From Meandrina meandrites (lineage: Eukaryota; Cnidaria; Anthozoa; Scleractinia; Meandrinidae), in contig OY855907.1 in assembly GCA_963693305.1 (NCBI GenBank), positions 37,094,356 through 37,158,355 on the forward strand: DNA of 64,000 nt, given 5' to 3'. Below, in pieces: positions 54,601 to 63,828 of the stretch. Made by a program: the position numbers and the translations under genes. Under the pieces are notes generated by a model. It did no database searches and was not told where the DNA came from. It saw nothing but the letters and a program-made list of their open reading frames with translations. The first letter of the stretch is position 1, and the number at the start of each line of letters is the position of its first letter.

Positions 54601-57600
54601 GGACAATCCAGAGCTGAAGGTGGAGAAAGGTCTCCCAGATAGCAACACAAGCTCCAGTACATTACTACTTGACACCACAGATGAACATCGTATTCACTTG
54701 TTTGATCTCAACTGCCGCATCTGCACTGGCAAAATGGCACCCCCAGGGGAGCCCCCAAGGAGAGAAACACCAGCTCCACTTGTTTCTACAACGTCAATGT
54801 AAGTTGTATGTTTTCTTGTTTTTTGTGAAAATTTTAAACTGTGATTTTGAAAAGAACCCTTCACTGAAGAACTTTGTTGCAATTTGGTGAATGCTTTGAT
54901 AGCAAGCTTCTTATAAACCTTTTCTGTTGTCATCGACGGCCAGGTACATGTTTGAAAATTGAGGAAAAAAATAAATGAATTATATTAAAAGTGCCTTGCA
55001 GTCTATTGGTTGCTGTTCATCTTTGGTTAGACTTTCTAAAAGTCGGTCGCTTCTCATTTCCGGTTTTATAGTAGACCCCGGTGTGACCGACTTTTATCAC
55101 TTGCAGCGCGCCAAATTTACAGGAGGAATTATCCTCCTGTCGGGTTAACCAATCAGAGAGCAGCGATGTCAAGTAAACGTCAATCATAACAGATCCTTGC
55201 CAGACAAGATCGATCAAGCGCGTAAGATGAAACCAACAATACTTTCGAACTGATCATCTCGTGAGTGTCTTTCGATTTCTTGATTTCTCTGTTTACTGTT
55301 TCGAACATTTACTATGCGTTCAATCAAGGACGCAATCGCTTATGGTTTGCGGAAAGCAAACTACAAGGAAGTTCATGAACATCAGCGGAAAGCTATTGAA
55401 GGTTATTGCAGCGGTAGAGATGTCTTTCTCTCGGCGCCTACGGGATCGGGAAAAAGCTTGACCTTTGAAGTCGCACCTTTTATTTTCGACTTTTTAGAGC
55501 ATGGGGAACAAGAAGTGCTGTCGTCCGTTTGTTTGGTTGTGGTGCCACTGGTTGCTCTAATGAAGGACCAAGTAACTTCACTGCTTTCACGAGGGATTTC
55601 GGCCGCTTCGGTAGGAGAAGATTGTTCCAGCGAACAACTGAAGGAAATTACGGATGCAAAATACTCACTGGTCTTTCTTCGCAGACTTCTTCCACTGAAA
55701 TAGCGGACTCGCTTGCATCAAATAAAGCTCTTCTCTTTGTTGAGGATTTTTTCGCACCTGCGTGTTCGTTATGATCAGATGCCCTCGTCAATCGCTTAAC
55801 ATAAACAGAGCTTCCCATACGAGCTTCCAACCCTTCTTTCGTCTTGGAGAAGTTCTCTCTTGCGATAAAAATTTTCTTACATAGCGTTTCGTTACGGTCC
55901 GAACAGTTTCGGCAAACAATTGCAGATTTCTCCTCCACCGCTTGGAACGCATCTCCAAGAAGAAGCTCTAGGTTTTGGCAAGCCTTAGTCTTATTCGATC
56001 TGGAAAATAACCTTCTTCGTAAGGCAGCATTTTCTACCAGTCCACCACATTGTAAGCAAATATTTTCAGGAACAGCAACGCGAACAAAACATTTTGTTGG
56101 GGTGCTTTCCTCATCCATGAGAGCTCTGAGCGCAGACTTGACTACATTTCGAAAATCGAAGAGAGCTAGAAAATGAGCAAGTAATTTTTGACAGCTTGAC
56201 AGTTTAACACCCCGGAGACACCGGAGACCCGAAAAAGTTCGCGCCAAAATGACATCATTTGATTCGTTTTCCTGCAGGGGAAACAAGTCGAGCTCTCACG
56301 AAATTTTTGTGATGTCAGATTTTCATTATGTTTTTTTAAAACCCAAAGATTCCATGTCGCCAAAATAGAACATTACTTATTTCTTACAAGAAATGTTTAT
56401 CAGACATCCGAAATTTGTTTAATGTTGTGAAATATAACCATTTGAAAATATCAAGATAAAGATGTCAGGAACATTTCATGTAATAAGGTAGTACTGCATA
56501 ATTTTGAGTATCAGTACTCTGATGTGTGGTCAACCAGAGCATTCAATAGTACAATCATCAACATGTAACTTCTCCTTACAATATTCCATATATTGTAAAG
56601 CTCAGGGTGATGTGAGTAAAGGAAATCATCAACTGATGTAAAACCAAATTCTCACAACTAACATTAAATTAAAGTTTCAATCCTTGAACTTAAAAAGTTG
56701 ATAAAGGTTTTCTTGTTCTTGTGCTTTGTATCCAACAGTGTACAAGCTGTAGCTGAGAGTTCAATCCCGTCCCCAACACCCATGGATATTGTCACCTCGG
56801 CAAGGTATGTTTCTTTGTGAAACTACATGTAAAGCTAATGTCACTCTCAAGCTACTGGTCCAAACTGCCGAAGCTTATTACAGTTTGTATAGCATGATTG
56901 CTATCACCCCTCCCCCCTGGATAGGATGCTTGTCTGTCATGGGTTATCGCCCTAACCCCCCCTCCCCCCCAAAAAAAGCATTTTCTCGGGGGTGCCCTGC
57001 ATTATGTTATACACCTGGGTGGAGAGAGGCACTGTGACAGTAACATTTCTTGCCCAAGAACACAACACTGTAAAAGCTTCCATTGCTTACATTGCTCCTA
57101 AGCTGCTCCTTCTTTGTTCAAGCTGTTAGGCAAACACATCTCTCAATGAGAAAACACCAAAGAGGTAAACACAAAGCAAAAAGGAAGAAAGATTGTTCAG
57201 ATTAGGAATGATTGAGGCGGATTGTAAACAGCAGCCTTGAAAAATGTTGGATGTATGCTGACTTTACCGTAGCATTTTGGCCATTTTTTCCACCCTTTCT
57301 CTCTAGCAATGTGGGAAGTGCGGTGGCCTAATGGTTAGTGCGCTGGACTCCGGATCGGGCGGTCTCTCCTGCCTCTCTCCACCCAGGTGTATAAATGGGT
57401 ACCGGCGAATTTACTGCTGGGGGTAACCCTGCAATGGACTAGCATCCCATCCAGGGGGGAGTAGAAATACTCCTAGTCACTTCATGCTATGGAAACCGGG
57501 ATAAGCTCCAGCCTGGTGGGCCACTAGGCTCGTATGGTGACTCTCTAGCACTGGGAAGGAGAGGTTAAAAAAACATGATCATTTTTTTCTGCAGTTCACC

Positions 57601-60600
57601 GGACTCAGCTACAGTTACCCAGCCCCCTGTCTCACCTTCTGTACTCAGCAAGACTCCTAAAAAGGTGCCAGCAGTGTGGAAAGGGTTTGTGATGATGCAG
57701 AGTGTCGCCAAGTTCGGTACCAGTGCTTACCGTGTGTCTGGGTCATGTGATGACCTGCTGCAGTTGTTACCTGACACTCTACATGTCCAGGGCAGGATAG
57801 CTCATGAGCAAGTTTGGGATTACCTCTTGCAGTTGAAGAGCTCCACATCAAGGGTATGTATTGTAGACACCTCCTTAAAGCCTGGTTCTCATATGCCACC
57901 GACCTTCCTGCAACATAGCCTCTGGTACATGCCTTGGATACTGTTCTCATAAAATATCTTTATTATCGCCGGCGCTCTGAAAAAACCACCTTAGTGCCTG
58001 CAGAGTTGAACTCAAGTCAACTTTGCAGGCATGCCGGCGGTAAAGACCTGCCATGATCTTTGTTGCTGGCGGCATATGTTCTCATATGTGGGAACAGTAT
58101 CCCAGGCAGTACCTGCGGCTGTGTCGCAGGTAGGTCGGTGGCATATGTGAACCAGGCTTAAGAGACGTTCTTTTGGGTCATCGTGAAATCTTTGGGAAAG
58201 GAAGATTGTATGAGGCAAAAGCACATCTGTTTGCGTTGCGATGTTAAGTTCGTCTGCAACGCAGGCTACCTTAAAAAGTGTTGACACAATTATTATTATT
58301 TTTTTCCAGGAGGTGTGTGTGATCAGATATGAGGCATCGTCTGATGATGAGAAGCTGAGTTATGTGTCCCTGTACTCATACTTTTACAGTCGGAAGCGCT
58401 GCGGAGTGGTCAGTAACTGTTACACCGGAGTCAAAGACATGTACCTGGTGCCTTTAGCCTCACATCAACCCATACCGCCAGAATTACTGCCATTTGATGG
58501 ACCTGGTAAGTATTATTTTTCTTACTACACGGAGCAGCTGTGAAATTTATTTTGTAGCGATAGTTCTGAGTTTTGTGTACACGGGGAGTTAGGAGGGGAT
58601 TTACCACACAGCGGTGAAACGTCGCACGTTTGTACATTTTCCCGCCAAAACTGCTCCATACAAACGTCATAAATTTTCCGAGATCTTTCGCTTTAAAGCC
58701 AAAAGTTAAGACAGTCACTGAAAAGTTAAGGTTTGTACGCCACTTATGCATTGGAAATTTTGATAATTGTTATCCCCTGAGTTTCCCAGCTAGTCTGCTA
58801 GAAAGTTTCTTTCACAATGCTATTTTTACATTTTGTTTCAAACTCTTACAAAGTTCGAGGCGGCGAAAACCGTGTCGTTGGATTTTGCGTTTGACTGCTG
58901 TGAAGGGATTTACTGCTAGTAGTGCCAACTTGCGAAATGTTAGTTCGCTGAATTTGACCTGACGTGTAATAAATGTTTTTCACTTGCTTGCTTACACAGC
59001 GCAATAAAGCATATGCAACTGATTGACTCTTTTTTCTCACCTTCAGGGCTGGACGAACCTCGTCCTCATATGCTGCTTGGTGTCATAGTCCGATCCAAGG
59101 CCGTTTTTAAACGCCCGCGTGCACTCAGTCAGCGTTCGTTGTCACCACCGCCAAAGCGACGAACCAGTTCAGCTAGTGCCGAGACCACCAGCAGCAGTGA
59201 GGGAGGTACAGTGGACAGCCCGGCTAGCAAGCAAAGCATGCTCAGTGAGCTTCACGACTCACCACCAGCTGATATTGATGACATTGTGTTCCAATACAAC
59301 ACCACACAAGCCAAGGTCACAAGCAAAGAAACCAAAGATTTGCCAGCTAAAGCTTCACCCGCTTCTGAGACCTCAACACCTTCAATGGCATCCTCCTCTG
59401 GAGCCGTGACCTCACCCACTGTCTCCAGCGACAAGGTGTCAGTTCCATCTCTTGAAGCACAGAAACAGCAGTTATTAGATCTTCAAGAACGTGCTCGGCA
59501 GTACATCTTAGCACAGACACAACGGAAGGAAACGGCTTCGGGAAACAATGAATCCCAGGAAGTGAGTGAGGACAAACCGGAAAGCTCAGACACTGCTAAA
59601 GTCGAGATTAAGGAAGGGGAGGGTAAAGGGGCTGCTGATGATGATGATGCTCCGTATGATCCAGAGGAAGGGTTAGAGCTTGATCTTAACCCCACCGACC
59701 CCACCCCAGCCAAACCTACAGTACCTGTGACATCGGAGGAGTCGTCTAAACCTTCTAGCTTCCAGATGCTGGTGTCAACGCTTCAGAGGCTTCAAAATGC
59801 TGCCGTTAAAAGCGTAAGTCCCCACTTGGCAGCACTGAGCACAGTGCTACCAATGGGATCCACTGCTGTATCCAGTGAGACTTCCGCTGCAGCCACAGCA
59901 AGCACAGCCAGCCAACCCACCATTTCTCCAGGCTGTGGCGTCCAGTCTGTAGCATCAAGAAGCAGTATACTGCAGCCTATTGTACCAGTCAGTCGTGATT
60001 TGAAGTCAGTGTCTTCTCCAGGCGGTGCATTACAACCAACAGTTTCCAGTGGTCATGAAACACAGTTTCCGAGTATGATTGATAAACAGCCAACGTCATT
60101 TGGTTCACCTGGACACCTGATGCAGCATTCGGGTGCTTCTGACCGACAGGCAGTGTCTGCTGATAGACATGCACCACCGTCTTTACCTGTGGCTGGTCGG
60201 CAGCCCGTTTCTGCAGCTGGACACACAGTGCTGCCTTCAGGTGTGGCTGAGCAAAAGCCGATGTCTGCAGGTGGACACACCTCACACCCTTCAGGTGTGG
60301 CTGACAGACAGCCAGTATCTGGAGCCGGACGCATAATGCAGCCTTCTGGTGTAGCTGGTCAGCAGCCGATGTCTGTAGGTGGACGCATAGTGCATAATGA
60401 CCCTCCAATCGGACGTGGACCACAGTCTCCAGGTGTCGCCGACAGACAGCCAGCTGGCCACTTGCCACACCGTGATGTTTCTACCAGGGGAGGTCCACAT
60501 TCACCGGTATCTAGTATTCGTATCCACTCTTCCTCCTCTGACCAAAGCTTTCAGTCCAGACCTCCCTCTGATCAAAGACAGCAACCGGTTTCTCAGGACA

Positions 60601-61085
60601 GTGGTCGCACCAACAGATGGAACCCATCCGAACCTCCACACGTTACTCGTCACGTGAACAACGTCACTCAGCAGACAGGACAACAGTACAGCGGTCTTCG
60701 ACCAGAAGAGCGTGCGCGGTTGGCGGCTCATGAATCGCGTATGGAATCACGGGAAAATAGACGAGTGCCAAGCGAGCACAGAGATGAGCATTACGAGCAA
60801 AGAAGGACGGAGGACAGGCACAGAGGCGGTTGGTACAATGACACCCGCGTCCCTCGAGATTCCCGACCTGGTGATTCAAGTGAGCCTCGTTTCCCTCGGG
60901 ATTCCCGAACCTCAGACTCACGGAATGACTGGCGACATCAACACAGGCCCGGACGCCAATGGTACGATGATGAGCAGCGTCGAGACAGACATGATTATCC
61001 GTCAGACGAACGACCAAGATACGAGGAACGCAGGGAAGAGAGAAGATTTAAAGAGCATTGGAGCCGGGATAGATGGAGGCGGTGA
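42646..61085 (+). CDS. DIDO1: DIDO1-like protein: PHD finger, TFIIS-central domain, SPOC (18 exons)
   Basis: Joined exons (2029 residues, all phases consistent): 42646-43553, 44461-45480, 45715-45836, 46404-46645, 47341-47454, 49392-49516, 50496-50595, 50988-51189, 52110-52206, 52604-52763, 53391-53507, 54152-54223, 54446-54487, 54590-54798, 56739-56804, 57595-57853, 58310-58505, 59047-61085. An in-frame TGA lies at 42610-42612. Domain order PHD (about 629-683), TFIIS central domain (about 962-1070), SPOC (about 1222-1368) is the hallmark of the DIDO1/PHF3 family. In vertebrates these nuclear proteins read H3K4me3 through the PHD and contact RNA polymerase II (the SPOC binds the phosphorylated CTD), affecting elongation and splicing. 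The first 600 residues are Lys/Glu-rich and disordered with RRSGR-type basic patches. The C-terminus has 18-residue repeats and ends in an Arg/Asp/Glu-rich tail, as in the long DIDO isoform. PHF3 or a common ancestor of both is an alternative name. Confidence 0.93.
43801..44370. repeat. Dispersed repeat in DIDO1-like intron 1 (copy 1)
   Basis: Phrases AAGGTCATTTCCCTGTTTTG, CACTGCGCATCCTTAGTGCG, ATTAGCACACGC and later CACGGGGACCTA occur in the same order as in intron 6 (49700-50290). Identity is partial and the outer boundaries are approximate. It has no coding capacity. Confidence 0.6.
45438..45836 (+). other. PHD finger of the DIDO1-like protein (exons 2-3)
   Basis: RLWCVCRKPHGNRFMICCDH and CEEWFHGICVGI, then EYVCPKCK give the C4HC3 pattern. 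The intron falls after HGNR. FMICCDHCEEWFHG is the core typical of H3K4me3-reading PHDs. An acidic stretch (DDSDYDPEYDPD) precedes it. Confidence 0.95.
46825..46892 (+). repeat. G-rich low-complexity block, intron 4
   Basis: Two G runs of about 12-14 with GGGGCGGGG lie around CAAGCGTGAGCC. G-quadruplex formation is likely. The neighbouring plus-strand ORF of poly-glycine is an artefact. Confidence 0.85.
48128..49366. mobile_element. 1.2-kb MULE-like element in DIDO1-like intron 5, 9-10-bp TSD
   Basis: The element is about 48137-49356. Ends are TAGCCTGCGTAGCAAGCG and, inverted, TAGCCTGGGTAGCAAGCG. The terminal inverted repeats run about 160 bp with small gaps (GCGCGAAAATTGGGGCGAGA, then AGGGAACGCTTGCAAGCAAA, then CCACGATTCTGAAAAAC, all mirrored on the right). 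ATGTTATCA(T) is duplicated on both sides (48128 and 49357). The interior has no recognisable transposase. It sits just before the exon 6 acceptor. Confidence 0.88.
49392..49516 (+). other. Exon 6 with a CX4C-CX3C zinc-binding motif
   Basis: The exon encodes VRTTP through CIATGC and YCSLEC. It fits the short conserved Cys segment found between the PHD and TFIIS domains in DIDO family proteins. Its acceptor (TTTTATTCTATGAAG) is weak in pyrimidines and lies only 26 bp after the target duplication of the transposon at 48137-49356. Confidence 0.8.
49700..50290. repeat. Dispersed repeat in DIDO1-like intron 6 (copy 2)
   Basis: AAGGTCATTCCTCTTTTTTA, CATTGCGCATCCTTACTGCG, ATTAGCGCACG and ACGGGGACCCCT match copy 1 in order and orientation. 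Boundaries are approximate. Confidence 0.6.
51600..51850 (-). mobile_element. SINE copy, reverse orientation, DIDO1-like intron 8
   Basis: CCCATTTATACACCTGGGTG, GAGTGTCTTGCCCAAGAACA and CTCGGACCTGAGCC, then CCAGACTCCAGTGCGCTA give the reverse complement of body, B box and anticodon-arm region. The order is correct for a complete reverse copy. Confidence 0.75.
52110..53507 (+). other. TFIIS central (TFS2M) domain exons 9-11
   Basis: Residues TVRDNIRKSLKEIL, DLGISEEDIDKCSHNVEGEM, YKNKYRSLMFNLKDPRN, LFRHVLSGEITVDRLVRMTP and LASPELATWREQE follow the TFS2M consensus closely. Exons 12-13 add TLEMIRMNQEEINATK and KGEVEI, the usual family continuation. The domain in TFIIS binds RNA polymerase II. 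Confidence 0.95.
52788..52975 (+). mobile_element. Truncated SINE, DIDO1-like intron 10
   Basis: GGAGGCATGGTGGCCTAATG with GTTAGCGAATGATCAG keeps the A box only. Body words GCCTCTCTCTACCCAGG and GGGTACCAGCAAACTG follow after a diverged section. Confidence 0.65.
53630..53692. repeat. TCTCG/CGAGA palindromic cluster, intron 11
   Basis: GTCTCTCGAGTCGAGAGTCT and CTCTCGAGACGAGATTGAG are self-complementary phrases packed into 60 bp. The GTCTCG word is also the building block of the element at 19239-19660. Confidence 0.7.
55314..55703 (+). pseudogene. RecQ-like helicase, N-terminal fragment
   Basis: The reading starts MRSIKDAIAYGLRKANYKEV, with HEHQRKAIEGYCSGRDVF (motif 0), Walker A APTGSGKSLTFE and motif Ia VVVPLVALMKDQV. 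It then runs SLLSRGISAASVG as in RecQ-family superfamily II helicases. DEXH and later motifs are missing; the frame is lost after YSLVFLRR. The full enzyme would unwind DNA with ATP; this 129-residue copy cannot be active. It is inserted in an intron on the gene's strand. Confidence 0.75.
55648..56118 (-). pseudogene. Cys-rich (ZAD-like) protein fragment, probably transposon-encoded
   Basis: From the ATG at 56118 the minus strand reads MDEESTPTKCFVRVAVPENI, then CLQCGG, a basic RRRLFSRSNK stretch, LELLLGDAFQ and IVCRNCSDRNETLCKK. The CX2C pairs about 50 residues apart resemble a treble-clef or ZAD-like zinc module found at the N-terminus of transposon proteins. An open frame also continues upstream to 56286 without ATG, with a possible splice acceptor (TTTCCCCTGCAG). 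No catalytic domain is present. Function unknown. Confidence 0.5.
56920..57075 (-). mobile_element. SINE fragment, reverse orientation, intron 15
   Basis: CCCTGGATAGGATGCTTGTC, TTATACACCTGGGTGGAGAG, GAGGCACTGTGACAG and CTTGCCCAAGAACACAAC are the reverse body of the SINE family. The head is missing. Confidence 0.7.
57308..57545 (+). mobile_element. tRNA-derived SINE, DIDO1-like intron 15
   Basis: GTGGGAAGTGCGGTGGCCTA then ATGGTTAGTGCGCTGGACTC and CGGATCGGGCGGTC match the 12694 copy. The B box is deleted at the jump from GGTC to TCTCCTGCC. Body phrases (ACCGGCGAATTTACTGCTGG, CATCCCATCCAGGG) are nearly identical. It ends about 50 bp before exon 16. Confidence 0.85.
57595..59110 (+). other. SPOC domain exons 16-18
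   Basis: VPAVWKGFVMMQSVAKFG, LLQLLPDTLHVQGRIAHEQV, EVCVIRYEASSDDE, YLVPLASHQPIPPELLPFDG and HMLLGVIVRSK form the SPOC beta-barrel consensus. In PHF3/DIDO1 and SPEN this domain recognises phosphoserine in partners such as the RNA polymerase II CTD. Confidence 0.93.
57875..58161. mobile_element. 287-bp TTAA-flanked MITE, DIDO1-like intron 16
   Basis: Ends are TTAAAGCCTGGTTCTCATAT and, inverted, TTAAGCCTGGTTCACATATG, followed in both by GCCACCGACCT. TTAA at each boundary points to a piggyBac-like mover. The interior has CATATGTTCTCATATG words. There is no coding capacity. Confidence 0.85.
60135..60404 (+). repeat. 54-bp (18-residue) coding repeat in DIDO1-like C-terminus
   Basis: Unit starts at 60189, 60243, 60297 and 60351 are exactly 54 bp apart, with a more diverged unit at 60135. 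Each encodes a variant of VA(G/D)RQPVSAGGH followed by a PSG ending. Period is a multiple of three, so expansion keeps the frame (about residues 1714-1803). Confidence 0.9.
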
Positions 61086-61330
61086 AGCTCAAAATCCGTT
61101 AGAGACAGCTCTGTCCAAAGTTTGTAGTAGTTGTTGATCGTTAATAGAATCTCTATCGGAGTCTTCCGAAGACTTCGCGAAGAAAACTCGGACAGTCGAG
61201 ACCCAGTTATCGATAGATTCCCCGAATTCGGACACGTTTGTGTTAAGCATGGAATTTTACTTTTAGTCGGTTGTATTTTGTGTACAAAACAGTCGAACGT
61301 TTTAGAGGATTCGTGGTTCTGTAGAATTTT

Positions 61331-61336
61331 AATAAA
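61331..61336 (+). terminator. Candidate polyadenylation signal AATAAA for the DIDO1-like gene
   Basis: The motif TTTTAATAAAACTG lies 245 bp after the stop codon; a second AATAAA follows near 61365. Either is plausible. Confidence 0.6.
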
Positions 61337-62393
61337 ACTGTTTCAGTAACGTTTCTTTAACGGCTAATAAATGGTCTTTTCGCGTAACTGTTTAATGGTG
61401 ACTTGTCATAATTTTCTTCAATCGTTGAACACGGAAGAAAAGAGTCGTATTGGGGGGGGGGGGGGGGGAACAATTTTCTTTCACTCGCTCTCCTCGCTAC
61501 CTGTCCCCATCCCCTCGTCCTTTGGCATTGTTTGTTTAGCTCGCTGTCTGTTTTGCGTTAAAATGTAAAGGTTGTGGACAGTCTATAAATAATAGGATGT
61601 GGAGTGAGATTCCCAAAACAATTTTCTCAACATATTTTGTAGCAGAAAAAGTACGAAGAGGTGAGTGGGGCGGGAACCAGAACAAAAACTTCAAAAATTG
61701 GAAAGTTAAAATGTCCCTCCATACCACCCTGCTTCCCCAACTAGCAAGCGAATATAAAAGCCGTTGCAAAAGCGAAAACAGCACATACAGTGGAACCTCT
61801 TGTGCGACGACTTCTCGTAAGAGATCATCTCCCATAGGCGACTTGTTTACAAAATACCAACATTTTCTCAGTCAAACGACTGGCGGGAACCTCTCGTGAG
61901 TAGGCGCCTGCGACCACATTTAGGGCTGATGAGTTGAAATCTCACAACTTTGATAAAATTTGTTCTTGCATTAGAATAGTAATAAGCCCCCAATCTCAAA
62001 CGCCCTTGGTTGAGATGAGATATGGGAAGAGGCGGAAAAGAGCGGAAGGTAAGGCACAAAGGCGAGGCATCGCTGCGGGGAGGAGGGTGGGGCGACCAAG
62101 TGTTGTCTAATCTGTCGTCCGTTTTACCGAAGAGAGGAATAATTAGGATCAGAAACAGGCCTATTCGTATTAAACTCGCGTAAAATTATGCACAACAGAC
62201 TCCCTTGAAGATAATAAGTGGGGGATGCATGAGTGGCTTTTCTTCTACTTCGTCCAACGTGCGCTTTATTATTTTTCCTGATATCCAATATTTCATGCTT
62301 TACTCGTCATTGCGCTTGCTTGTACAGGCGAGTTCATGTGCTTATTTAGTGTTTTGTCCTCCCATTCTAAGCTTTGTTCCGCCTCCGAACAAT

Positions 62394-62455
62394 CTCGTCC
62401 CCAGAGCTCGCTTTTCTTCGTGTTGCCAAAAAGAAAAGCGGGCTCTGGGGATGAG
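62394..62455. repeat. 62-bp foldback, ends CTCGTCCCCAGAG
   Basis: CTCGTCCCCAGAGCTCGCTT and TCTTC at the left pair with AGAAAAGCGGGCTCTGGGGA and TGAG at the right. Termini match those of the 36538-36758 element, while the interior is different. Confidence 0.8.
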
Positions 62456-63478
62456 GTTGGCCTCCTGCCAGCTATTCCCTGACGTCACGAGAAATTCATT
62501 CTGACGACCAAGCAGCATATTTTAAATAGTCACGCGAAATGTTGATCAAACTTCAGTCTGACTTTTAGCGTGGTGTCTGTAAACGAAGCAAGGTTACTTC
62601 TGATTATCAACAAATTAAGGGTAATGTATGTCATGTTTTTCAGTTTTCTTGAGTTAGCTTCGATCGGTGAATAGTGGACGTATGCGCCTAGAAACCAGTG
62701 ACAATTTCCTCTTTCATCGCTTCAGACCTAATTCAGACGACTTGAAGAAAGCATTGTTCTCGCGAAGTACAGTGAGATTCAGAGAAATTCAATCTTCGAT
62801 TGCTGAATACACCTTGACTGGAAGTGGTAAGTTCGAATTCTTTGCTAGTTTCACGTAGAAACGAGCTAAAACCTATGTTTTAAGATTTCTTACCATATTT
62901 TAAATAAGCGTCCCTATTTACTCGCGCGATTCTCGCCATTAATTGACATAGCCTACAGTAGTCACGCTTGTTTGTAGATCGTCGTATGATCCAAAGACAA
63001 TATGAAATTGTAAAGAAAATCTGGTGTAAGTGCAGTACAGAGTACACACCTCATAAAGCGTGTTCGTGAAAACAGTGGAAAAGCGAAGACGCGTTCGCAA
63101 AACATGCCTCATGACCAGAAAAGCAGAATACTGCGTCGGCTGACCGGTGGCGTATCACGCTATATTTTAATTTTATGTATTTCTCGTATCCACTTCTCAT
63201 ATCTTTTAGAAAAATAAAATAAAAGAATGGCTTTTTCGACGGCGTAGCTTGTTATTCGCGTATCGTTGTTTCCACTTTATAATAAACTCCCGGGAATAAA
63301 CTCAAGTACTAGTGAATCCTATTTATAAGCATACAAAAATGAATGCGTGACCTGTTGACTCTGCTGTTGCGCAAATTGACAGCGTGTGTCTCAGACTATT
63401 GTTTGCGAATTCACAATACAGTGCAAAGGAATTCGTTGAAATTGGGGGGGGGGGGGGGGGGGAAGGGGCTCCTCGCTT

Positions 63479-63690
63479 CGTGCCATCTAGCCTGCGTAGC
63501 AAGCGTTCCCGTAGAGCAAAAAAATAAATAAATAATAATTATTATAATAAAAAGAGAGAAAGGGGGAGATTGGGGGAGGAGGCTTTCCTCATCTCCCGTC
63601 CCTCCCCTCCTCTTATTCATTTTTTTGCTCCGGCCTCAATTTTTGCACGTCCATAATGTGAAACGCTTGCCACGCATGCTAGGCGCCATC
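63479..63690. mobile_element. TAGCCTGCGTAGCAAGCG element, short copy
   Basis: The element is 63488-63681. The left end TAGCCTGCGTAGCAAGCGTT matches the 48137 element exactly; the right end (inverse TAGCATGCGTGGCAAGCG) is degraded. Flanks CGTGCCATC and GGCGCCATC agree at 7 of 9 positions. A deletion derivative of the same family, at 194 bp. Confidence 0.8.
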
Positions 63691-63828
63691 CGTTTTGCGC
63701 TGGCGTCTAGTCTCGCGATAACCTTTTCCTGCTTTCAGAGATCCAATAAAAATACGATGTGAACAGTCTAGATTGAAAATTAGGTGTTTGTACGATTTCT
63801 TTTAGTTCTTTTGACTATTTTTACGATC

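Larger units (their letters stand above)
55037..56330. mobile_element. Deletion derivative of a two-gene DNA transposon, DIDO1-like intron 14
   Basis: Two truncated ORFs face each other inside the intron: a RecQ-type helicase start on plus (55314-55703) and a Cys-rich protein on minus (56118 to 55648), overlapping tail to tail. This suggests a larger element with genes read inward from each end, whose centre was deleted. The left side has a small inverted pair (AAAAGTCGGTC near 55036 and GACCGACTTTT near 55085). I could not find convincing terminal repeats or target duplications, so the limits are approximate. Helicase-carrying transposon groups such as Academ-H are candidates, unproven. Confidence 0.5.

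Noticed and set aside
60664..61017. Minus-strand ORFs opposite the DIDO1-like last exon
   Set aside because: Shadows of a low-complexity coding exon without their own domains.
62667..62858. Possible first exon of another gene (MRLETSDNFLF..., then GTAAGT)
   Set aside because: There is a good donor, but no domain, no second exon and no promoter; too weak to call.
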